From Macrolepiota albuminosa (taxonomy: Eukaryota > Basidiomycota > Agaricomycetes > Agaricales > Agaricaceae): a DNA stretch of 64,000 bases. Shown in pieces: positions 54,879 through 64,000 of the stretch (positions are counted from its first letter, which is position 1; the number at the start of each line of letters is the position of its first letter). The stretch covers positions 496,001-560,000 of the forward strand of contig JAMWFC010000056.1 of assembly GCA_027475525.1 (NCBI GenBank). Reading direction: 5' to 3'. A program made the position numbers and the translations under genes. Below the pieces are notes generated by a model. It saw only the letters and a list, made by a program, of their open reading frames with translations, had not been told where the DNA came from and did no database searches.

Positions 54879-57800
54879 TCATTGTGCCAACCCGAACATC
54901 GCCAAAACAATCTTCGAGTGCTCATCGCGCAATCCGACATCGCCAATGTACCCCAATCGCCCTTTCCCGACATGCGCAGATGCTACAGGCGACTGTAACT
55001 TTTTCGCAGCGGCATATCCTTGTGCAGGGACATAGAGGGCTGTTTGCGGCGTCACCCCAGAAACAAAGAGGCCTTTCATCGTGAACGCAGAAGGTAGCAC
55101 CGATGACTGGCCGAGCTCATGCTTGCTGTTGACAGCAATTTCGCACCTGGTGTAATCACCACTCTGCCAAGGCAGCCCCCAAGAATCTTGGAAAAACTTC
55201 CCAAGTTGATCAAACCTGACATGTGAGCTGAATGAGCCGCCCATAACGACGGTGCCACCGGCTTTGGTAAAGGCGACGAGCCGCGACAGAATGTATGCGT
55301 TTTCGGCGCCGACAATTGCGGCATCGGTGATCAAAATGCCGACGAGATCTTGGGAGCCCAGGAGCTCGAGGACACGTTCGTGTGAGAGGCCGTGGAGTAC
55401 TTCAAGTTTACTCTGAAGCAGCTCGAGAAGGTCGCCTTGCACGCCAGCGAAGAACTTCTCGTTTCCAAATGATAAGATCATCATGAAGGGCCTGCGTGTC
55501 GGCCCAATAGGTAGACGCCTAAACTCTTCCTCAGCAACGACCGCAGTCGTGGACATAGAAGAGGTTGGAGCTTCGTTGCATGGTTGTCCTGGAATAGGTC
55601 CAGTATTGATCACGGGGCTTTCTTTCTCCTGCTTCGACGGCGGCGAGGGTTCCTTCTTCGTCTCTTGAACAGCCACCGGCTTTGCAACCGTTGCAGTATC
55701 CGCCTTATCCACTTCCGTCTTAAGCTCGTCCAACAGCCCAAACATCGCCAACACCACATCTATTGTCTCCATCTCTGCATCCACATCCCCTACATACCCA
55801 AAATACCCATCTCCAATCTTCCTCCTCACAACAGGCGACTCAGTGTGGTCATTAAATGGCAAGGAAGTTTGATGTTGCAGATCATCTGCAGGGAGATAAA
55901 CAGGGTCACTTGAGGCGAGTCCTCTGAGGTGCAAAGCCTTCATACTGTATGAGCTTGGAAGGGACGAATTCTTCGTAACCAAATCATGTTGATCATTCCG
56001 CAGGAACCTGGTGCGGTGATATGCTCCGCTTTTCCATGAAGGGCCCCACGCATCATTAAAGAACGAATCCATGTCAGATACAGAGACAAATGAGCTGAAG
56101 GTACCGCCAACGACGACAGTACCACCTTGCTTCACATACTTGAGCAGGTGTGGTAGGATTTCTTTGTGTTCCGGCTTAACGATTCCGTTATCAGTGACGA
56201 AGACCCCAATCAAGTTTTTATCAGCAAGTTTCGTCAGAGCTGCAGAGACTGTGAGTGCTTGGAAGACGCCAACTCTTTCACGGATAGCTGAGAGGCAATT
56301 GGCATGGCTCGTGGCGAAGACTTCGTCGTTCTCCAGAGATACAAGTAATAAGAAAGATTGTTTTGAAATTTTTGGGGCTACAGGTGCGGCTGACTTTTGC
56401 TTTGATGAAGCGGTTGATGTTGTCGGAGCCGGCACAGGTGCTGTAGGCGGAGGAGCTGCTTGCGGTACAGGACTTGCTTTATGTACAAGCGACGGAGCAG
56501 GTTTTGCATTTTTAGTTGATGTCGTAGCCTTAGACGGACCCGCTTTCGGTTGTGCTTGTTGTGGTCCCAACAATCCCATCATCGCCAGCAACAACTTCGC
56601 CGAATCATCTTCCCAGTTCACATCGCCGATATAACTCAAATATCCTTTCCCCACACGGGTCCTCACAGCCGGAGACTCATTCATATTAGTAATCGGACTC
56701 GGACCAAATACCAGGCTCTCAAGGCGGGAATCACTCGTGGGCCGATACACCACAACGTCAGGGGAGATATCTTTCACATGGAGAGCTTTCATGCTGTAGG
56801 ACTTAGCCAAGAGTGGATTGGACTTGGCGAGTTCATGGGCTGGGTTAAGGGAGAAAGTCGTGCGATGGTAGGAGCCGGGTTTCCAAGGGACACCCCATGA
56901 TTTGAGAAAGAATGTACCCATATCTTTGGGTTTGACAAAAGTACTGAAGGCTCCGCCTACAATGACTGAGCCGCCAGCTTTGGCGTACTCCACGAGCTTC
57001 GCCAACGTCTGTGCATTTTTACGATTCGTAATTCCTGCATCGGCGACGAAGACACCAGTGATGGCGTCTGAAGAGAGGATCCTTAGAGCTTCGCTTTGAG
57101 CGGAAGCAATCTTAACGGGAGATTTATACTTGATGAGATTGATCGTTGGTTGCTTGTACGAATCTGTGATACCGCCGTCTAAAGCCAATATGAGAACAAA
57201 CTTGGCCTCCGAAAATGTCTCGGTATCCTCGTCTTCCTCTTTATCTTCGTATGACGTCCCTTTTAGAGTGGCAGGAGTCACTGACGTTTCTCCCGATGAT
57301 GATGTTTTTGCGGCACTCGCTGACGGCGTAATTGGTGGAGGTGCAGAGCCAGGTTTCTTGGATGCAGATATATGAAGCATCGCATGAAGAACAGAGATTG
57401 AACCATCTTCCCAGTTGACATCCCCAATGTATCCTACATATCCCTTTCCAAAGGGAACCTGCACGGCAGGCGACTCTGCTGTCTTGATTCCCGCTTCCTT
57501 ATACACAATAGCATTGGGTGCGGCACCCTGCACGTGCAGAGCCTTCATGCTATATGACTGAGGCAGGGAAGAACCAGATTTGGCAAGGTTGTGAGACTTG
57601 TTAAGCTTGAATGTCCCGCTGGTGTAGGAACCACTTTTCCAGTTGAGTCCCCAGGATGTTGAGAAGAATGGTCCGAAGTCGGGAAATTTGACCCAAGCAC
57701 TGAATGAACCTCCCATAACAACGGATCCTCCACCACGGGCGAACTCAACTAACTTCTTTAACACTTGGGCGTGGGAGCCATCAGTGATAGCGGCATCGGC

Positions 57801-59215
57801 CACGAAGACAGCTTGGAGATCGGATGAAGCAAGGTGTGTGACTGCTTCGCTCACATTGACGGCTTTTTTCACTGTTATCTCGGCCTGTAGTGCAGCAAGA
57901 GTAGGTAATTTGTACTCTTCTTCTAAATCATTGTCCAAAGCCAATACAAGAACAAAACGAGATCCAGTGGAGGCGGCTTGTACATTTGGTGAGAATGAAC
58001 TTTTACTGCTGTCTGCTGCCACTGGGTGGAACTTAGTATTGGTTTTGAAGTGCACAATCGAACCTTTGCCCTGACCATCGCGCGTGTTGAGCCTCTCTTT
58101 TATCATAGCCACCTGTTCTGGATGGTGCCACCATCCGTGAGGAAGAAAAGTCCTGTCATGTGAGTAAACGCATTTTGCCTCGCCGAATTTGCATGAATCC
58201 AACAGGGAATAGACGCATACGTTCCGACCCCTAAAGATGTTTGTAAAACAAAAGATGACAGAAAGAGCAAAACCACGTACAGTTCGTCTCGTTCGCTTAA
58301 ATTGTCGGGAGCATGCGAGTAGCGACAGGTGTCCTTGCGCGAGCACCCTCCATGATTGTAAAAACGACACGGGACACCGTTTCCAATATGATTACAATCA
58401 GTAGAATCGGATTCAGTGTCCGACACATCCATCGGTTCATCGTCAACGTAGGGCCAACCATAGCTTAGCACACCAGTATTGGCATCGTCCCAGAATTCAT
58501 CATCCCCATACTTGTCGTAGAAAAATTGGGTTTCCGTTATTCGATCACGAGCTTCAACACGAGTAGAGTCTTGTTCCAATACAGTTTGAAAATCTGGGTC
58601 AAGAAGTGTGATCAACCGAGAGACTGCACTATCCAAGAGGGATGTACCTATTAAAGCTGCTCTGTACTGCCCGCTTTCTTTGCGTGCCAAGCCACGACGA
58701 TAACGAGCCTTGACCATTTTGGGGTCCAGCACCAGTGCTTCTGTTGCTGCGTCTTCAGCCTCATCGTATCTGGAATTTGCGAATTTCTACTAATGCAGAA
58801 ATAAAGCAATGCAGAAACGCACTCTTCCAGCTTCAGGTACGCCGCAGCCAAATTGGAATACAATACGGCAGTAGCCTTGTATTCTCCAATAGCTTCCTGA
58901 TAAGCGTCTACAGCTGCCTCATAGTCTCCACCTTGGAACAAGTTGTTGCCCTAAAAACCTTTAGTACCTTGGTGTCGGAGCTGGCAGTACAAAGGGGCTG
59001 ACAGTGTTTTTCAAGGCTTCAGACCTGGCTTTCTTTTGAGCAACGCGGTCAGCTCGCTTTTTCTGTCGTTGGAGCGCAAGGTCGGCGAGAGCAGCACGCG
59101 TCAAAGGGGTTGGCTGTGATGGTGCTGCATTTGATCCATGACTAGAAGAGGCTTGGTTCTTGGTTTCTTCTTGAGTTTTAGCTTGTGAAGCCCGATTTTT
59201 TCCGTGATTTGGCAT
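54879..59215 (-). CDS. TPR and CCCH zinc-finger protein with four copies of a 200-residue domain
   Basis: Minus-strand exons: about 59002-59215, 58823-about 58975, 58648-58769, 58281-58593 and 54879-58230. Junctions of the last four fit in phase; the first needs an intron of only about 40 nt. The N-terminus is basic (LQRQKKRADRVAQKKARSEA). A TPR unit follows (NNLFQGGDYEAAVDAYQEAI.., then MVKARYRRGLARKESGQYRAA) and two CCCH fingers (CRFYNHGGCSRKDTCRYSH and CVYSLLDSCKFGEAKCVYSH). Then come four repeats of about 200 residues starting near nt 57960, 57200, 56350 and 55490. Each has an FVLxLALD start, a GGSVVMGGSFS-like block, SYSMKALHV, ESPAV and GYIGDVNWE. The repeats look like a degenerate class-I amidotransferase-type fold, an inference from GGS and GY.GD blocks. 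Probably an RNA-associated protein of about 1,390 residues. Confidence 0.75.
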
Positions 59216-59773
59216 TAGTTTTTGAAGAGATTAATTTTTTTGACAATGACCTGGCGCGCTTGCAATCAGACTTGTAAAGACAGAGGCAAGTTCAAACGTG
59301 ATGGCATGAATTATCCGTGGGAGAAAATTATCCCCGATTGGCGATTTTCTTTCAATGTACTTTGTCGGTTGGGCGAGGATCAATGTGGAGCTCAACGCAT
59401 CTACTGCGAAGAGCACTGGCAAGATAAAGAAGGGGGCACCGAGTTCGAGGGTCTGGGTCCCTCGATGGCACCTGAGGAAGGGAGTGGTCACGACAGAGTA
59501 TTCTCATGTGCAGAGCGTCAGCTGTATATGGTTTCGTGTCCGTTGCTTGCCAGCCTCCTTAATGTCTGCCGCCCCGTTGACTACCCTCTCATTGTAAGGA
59601 ATCAATTCAAAACTCAACGGGCATCTAGATACCCAACGACTGGAAGAATCGATTGCAAAAATAAGATCTATACGGAGAATGAGCTGCGATGCACTCGGAT
59701 ATACACATTGAAAGCCCTCTAAATCTATATTAAAAGAAACATACATGAATAATTAAATGAAAGACAAGCAACG
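59216..59773. other. Intergenic region between two minus-strand genes
   Basis: A plus frame (59222-59722) is open but has no recognised domain and lies against the promoter of the TPR-CCCH gene. Confidence 0.4.
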
Positions 59774-62630
59774 TCACGGCAAAGTCCAATTTTCCATGAA
59801 TGGGAACCATGGATGAACCTGAATGTCCCACTTCAAAGTCTTTATATCAAAGCTGTCGAGATTCGCTACATTTGACGGGAGACCGCTCAATCTGTCACAA
59901 GCGCCAATCAGGCCTTTAACAAACTGTGGATTGACGTTAGCGGTGGCAATCGTCTCTATAGACAGAGTGGGCACGGACCTCCAGTCGATCAGTGGCCCAG
60001 AGGCTACTCCACCCCCCCGAAAATCCCGCAGAGACCAGATTCGTAAGGATATCTCTCGCCATTCCTATTGTGTCCGATGGAGAGAATGAATTATCCTACA
60101 GCGAAGATCAACATGTGCATTCAAGGGATGACGATACGAACGTACGAGGTAAATGTCGGCGCACAGTGGCAGGAGACGATATAGTTCCGGATGTCCCACC
60201 GTCTGCGTATTAATGTTATCATATTCCGGCCGAAAGGCCCACTTGTATCGTCGGAAAAAGGCTGGTCGCATTCGGTTTGAGTCAAAGTTCAATACCGCCA
60301 TGCATGACTACGATAAAGTTAATTATGATAAATTGGTGGGTTACGAGAGACATACCACAAAGGTAGCAACGGACATGAGTTGGAGGGCAGTCAGAAGATT
60401 GTGTTGGAATTTCAACTCTTGGTGCGCAGATGAATCTGATTTGTGTCAGTAAAGAAGCGATCATCAGAAAGGATCGAATACACCTCGCGCCACTACTGCA
60501 ATTAAATCATCCAAGCAGGATAGATGGTCCTCAATCACCTGTGATACGTAATAATACGCGAAAGGTCGTTCTTCTAGAGAAAACAATTCGAGCTGAAATC
60601 CCGAAAATACGATTTCACGAATGGAAGATAGTCTCCATATCAGAGGAACCTTGGGAAGATGCATAAGAATGCTGTTTTTAAAAGGGGGCTATGAGTGAGG
60701 TCAGTTCTCCATACACATTTTCAACAGAAGGGCTTACAGTGTCCTCAAGTGATGCCGTTATCTCTGTGAATGTGTCATACACTTTGTGCCAGTTCAGCAA
60801 CGAATTGACAAGGTGCCGCCTCCGCCGCGGAGGGTTTAGCCCTTGTCCTCTGATATGCGGAGTAATTAGCTATGAAGTCAAGGCAAAACAGCGGACAGAA
60901 CATCACACAATGACAACAGCAATACACATAGAAAGGAAGTGTGAGATATAATTGAGTTCAACAACATACATTCACGAGGCAAATGAGACGTGCCTTGTAC
61001 AGAAGATTTTCTGATGATGAAAATTGGACAGCCTGGAGAGGTGCAACAGATTTTACGATGTCTGTATACGAGACACCAAGAGTTTCGAAGAAGAAGCGGT
61101 CTACCATCCAGGAAAAGCTGAATTTCTTTAGTATCATGACGCCATCGTAAAAGGTGGACTGATAGGATGTTAATGTTTACTTTAAACGAAAGCTAAGGGC
61201 CGACCTGCATATATGAGCGTAGGTATGGTATTCGCAACGGTGGGTTTGGTAGCCATACGCGAAGATTTCCAACAATCTTAGGTTACTGAATTTAGCCCCT
61301 CCTTAATCAAGTATAATGAATGACCTTACCTCCCAAGTCGATAGGCAATGTGCTTGAGCAAGAAGACAAGCCTCTTGCCACCCGTCTAACAGCCTATCTA
61401 TAGCTTTCCACGTTTCTTCAGGAAGGGGAATGGAAAGCACACGAAGCGGTACATTAGTCTTGAGGAGCCTCGCAATTGAAGGATCGAAGGCATGAAGGGC
61501 CGGCGAGGAGGCGTCTGGTTGAGGTGAAGGATGAGAACGGATGAGCATCAGTTGTTCACGGGCACTATCAATTAGGCTCTGATATTCCGCCGGGTTGGAG
61601 AAGACGTCAGCTTGCATAAGCTGCAGGATAGTCTGACAGAGTTATATGAACGAAGGTTCGACATGGAAACAAGACCTCATGGAGTCACCGTTCGTAGTGA
61701 CATTCTAGCTTGGAGAGCATTACGCCATAGGACGGGAACTAGAGGCAGTATTGAAGAAGTAATGCTGGAAGAGTAGAGAGTACCTACTATGAGTCGCCTT
61801 CTGCAACCATACAATCGCTTCCTTGAGTTTGGATGCAACAAATTTGACCGGGGTTCCTTCTAAGAGAGAAACGTCGCACTTTTCCCCCTGCCAGTCCTCC
61901 ATCTGCAGAATTTCGAATCATAAGCGCTTGGAAAGAATCGCGTTGGATAACCACCAACCTCTTGGACACATCCTTTCGACAACTCCCGCCACGAGAGATC
62001 ACAACACTTAAGAAGTGCCATAACCCATGATCTCAGGACATAGTAGACAAGCTCTGGAGGACGTGATGGACCAAAGCTTGTCAGAGCATGCGGATCGACA
62101 AACTCGGGTTCTGTTGCAGCCAGCGCATGTACGTAGAGAAGGGTAAAGACAGAATGAGACAGTGGATTTCCTTTGTGCCACTCCATCTGAACACGGACTT
62201 GAATCTAACTCCACTCAGAGAAAGAATGAACTCACCTCATAAGTAAATGCTCTGTCTATGATCCAGCATAATTCCTGAGGCAGCAAAGGTGCAGTTGGGT
62301 CAAACAGTGGGGTAGCTTGATCCTCCAAAATCAGTCCACTGTCCAGACGCGGTTCACCAATCTTCGGTTTTTTAGTTCCACATGGTACCTAGACCCTCTC
62401 CAGCTCACCTCGAACGCACCCATCGCATCGTACAGAGTGAGGTCATCCATGAAAATAAATGATCCAGGCTCCATCACTGAGTGTAGCGAGCTCTAAGCTG
62501 AATTACTCGGCGTGATACAAGCTGGGCACGTACCAGCTGCCGCGTCACGGAAGACGTCCGTAACATCCTCGAAGTCAAAACCAGTACCCGGCGTAATTTC
62601 CTCTGGGTCATCGACGATTATGCGGTCCAT
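59774..62630 (-). CDS. MAK10: NatC N-acetyltransferase auxiliary subunit Naa35/Mak10, many exons
   Basis: Start ATG at 62630 (MDRIIVDDPEEITPGTGFDF). Conserved pieces follow in order on the minus strand: MEPGSFIFMDDLTLYDAMGA (about 62490-62420), LLPQELCWIIDRAFTYE (about 62290-62240), MEWHKGNPLSHSVFTLLYVH (62186), EDWQGEKCDVSLLEGTPVKF (61902), FDPSIARLLKTNVPLRVL (about 61470), STFYDGVMILKKFSFSWMVD (about 61150), LITPHIRGQGLNPPRRRRHL (about 60870-60810), FSGFQLELFSLEERPFAYYY (about 60600), RRYKWAFRPEYDN (about 60250), and a last exon ending at 59774 with LKWDIQVHPWFPFM. The protein anchors the NatC complex at the ribosome for N-terminal acetylation. I count at least ten introns; several boundaries in 60000-61300 were not fixed. 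The start lies 123 bp from the divergent tRNA synthetase gene. Confidence 0.82.
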
Positions 62631-62753
62631 GATACTGCAGAGCGTCCCAATGGCGGCCTGTATCCACAGTTCGAAAAAAATCGCAGTGTAATAGATGACC
62701 GTCCAATTAGAAGCGCTTGAATGGGGTTAGTGTGGTGGCTGTGCAAATTTTCG
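62631..62753. promoter_or_regulatory. Divergent promoter region of Naa35 and mitochondrial TrpRS
   Basis: Only 123 bp separate the two start codons, so the promoters must overlap. No clear TATA box is seen. Confidence 0.5.
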
Positions 62754-64000
62754 ATGTTCTTCTCAACGTGTTGTCTGCCCCGACACATCGGCCATCTCTC
62801 GACGACAGCACGCCGAGCATACAGTTCATCTCCGCTTCCGCGCACTCAAGGACGCGTAGTTTTTTCTGGTATCCAACCTACTGGCATCCCTCATGTGAGT
62901 AGCCACGACACAAAACAAATTTCCGACTAATAGAACGCCAGCTAGGCAATTACCTAGGAGCTCTTTCAAACTGGGTTCAGTTACAAAATACAGCTGCACC
63001 TGAGGACGAACTTCTGTTTTCAATAGTAGGGTGGCATGCTTTGACTCTCCCACAAAACCCCTCTGCACTTGCCGTCTCTAGAAGGGACTTGCTTGCGACT
63101 CTGTTGTCGATTGGGCTTGATCCTAAACGTTCAATAATGTTCTATCAGGATCATGTAAGTATTGTTGAGTCTCACGTTGCTGTTAACCTCATTTGCTTGC
63201 TAGAATACGGCACATACTGAACTCGCATGGATTTTAAATTGTATCACACCTGTTGGTAGGCTTCGACGAATGACAACATGGAAGGTTCGTGGAGCTGGAA
63301 TGATACAAGGTATATTCTCATGTCCCTGACAGGCTCGTTTAGCAGCGTCACGGAACGCGAACGACGAATCTGAGGTTGATGAGTCTTGTTTGAATACGGG
63401 CCTCTTCACCTATCCTGTCTTACAAGCGGCCGACATCTTGGTCTATAGGTGAAGCCACTTTGTGGATCTTAGATATTTGCTCATGGCTCACGTAACCCAA
63501 GGTCTACTCATGTCCCTGTTGGAGAGGATCAAACGCAACATCTTGAACTCTGCCGAGACTTGGCAGAGATTTTCAATCGAACTTTTGCACCTTCCTCCCC
63601 TCCTTTCCCTCTTCCTGTTCTCATGAGCAGTACGTTTCCCGTCGAATCCCACTTTTCCCTTCTAACATCCTCCCGTAATACAGCACCCTCCAGAAGGATA
63701 CTCTCCCTCCGCGACCCGACCTCAAAAATGTCGAAATCCTCCCCTGATATACCATCCAGGATTCTCCTCACAGATACCGCTACACAAATCACAGCTAAAA
63801 TACGTTCAGCTGTTACGGACTCCATTGCTGGAATTACGTACGACCCTGTCGCGCGGCCTGGGACATCAAACCTTTTAGTCATCCTTGCGGCATGTACAGA
63901 AGAGAACGTGCACAGTGTCGCCGAAAGATATGAGGGAAAGCGACATAGTCAACTCAAGGCTGACGTTGCAGATGCTGTGGAAGAAAAACTTAGAGGGCCG
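62754..64000 (+). CDS. Mitochondrial tryptophanyl-tRNA synthetase, 3' end outside window
   Basis: Exons 62754-62894, 62942-63154, 63204-63284, 63333-63448 and 63502-64000 (open at the edge) join in frame. The N-terminus is Arg/Ser-rich without acidic residues (MFFSTCCLPRHIGHLSTTAR), a likely mitochondrial presequence. The class-I nucleotide site reads SGIQPTGIPHLGNYLGAL, made only by splicing exon 1 to exon 2. The second signature is KMSKS (DPTSKMSKSSPD) at about nt 63735. THVPVGEDQTQHLELCRDL and NTGLFTYPVLQAADIL are typical of bacterial-type TrpRS. The enzyme charges mitochondrial tRNA-Trp, including for UGA-as-Trp codons. Introns are 47-53 nt. Confidence 0.9.

Noticed and set aside
59222..59722. 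166-codon plus frame between two minus genes
   Set aside because: No recognisable domain and it overlaps the promoter side of the TPR-CCCH gene; treated as chance.

Overview
The window is nuclear DNA of a filamentous fungus, most probably a mushroom-forming basidiomycete (Agaricomycetes). Host genes carry many introns of about 47-75 nt with GT..AG ends, convergent and divergent neighbours lie close together, and the transposon families (DIRS-like tyrosine-recombinase elements, chromodomain Gypsy, a Gypsy with a spliced antisense gene, a Copia-type gag-only element, Tc1/mariner) are typical of that group. No bacterial-type operons, CRISPR, rRNA or tRNA genes were seen.

Layout: 1-2947 is the 3' part of a non-LTR retrotransposon. 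3281-4680 is a decayed Copia-type gag on the minus strand with repeats. 5461-7151 is a Baeyer-Villiger-type flavin monooxygenase gene with one intron. 8792-9984 is a mucin-like single-pass membrane protein gene. 11430-39479 is one large nest: a DIRS-like element has received (a) a Gypsy element at 12662-23966 joined to an inverted remnant of a related element (to about 24.97 kb), (b) a gag-only LTR element at 27878-31104 that itself contains a Tc1/mariner transposon (28803-30361), and (c) a chromodomain Gypsy element at 32718-39365. 39.5-41.6 kb holds nothing recognised.

From 41.7 kb onward is a dense host block: inositol polyphosphate kinase (-), PL14-like polysaccharide lyase (+), SLC41/MgtE-type cation transporter (-), Ada3/Ngg1 of SAGA (+), RNA polymerase I subunit RPA34 (-), a secreted Pro/His/Ser-rich repeat protein (-), a RING and coiled-coil protein (+), a TPR-CCCH protein with four copies of an unusual domain (-), the NatC subunit Naa35/Mak10 (-), and mitochondrial tryptophanyl-tRNA synthetase (+, cut by the window end). 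Mostly these are housekeeping genes and not a functional cluster.

The most interesting signal is the Gypsy element at 12.66-23.97 kb. Downstream of pol, on the opposite strand, it carries a six-exon gene of about 710 codons with a cysteine cluster (CX8CX8CX2CX6C). The whole element, LTRs, coding regions and introns on both strands, is saturated with the hexamer family TTRSCG/CGSYAA. I infer a possible transposon-encoded DNA-binding factor with its own dispersed target motif, similar in logic to plant VANC anti-silencing. Separately, four tandem duplications of exactly 77 bp occur in the window, three of them perfect, and one breaks an otherwise intact kinase gene. This looks like an assembly overlap artefact and should be settled before gene models are trusted.
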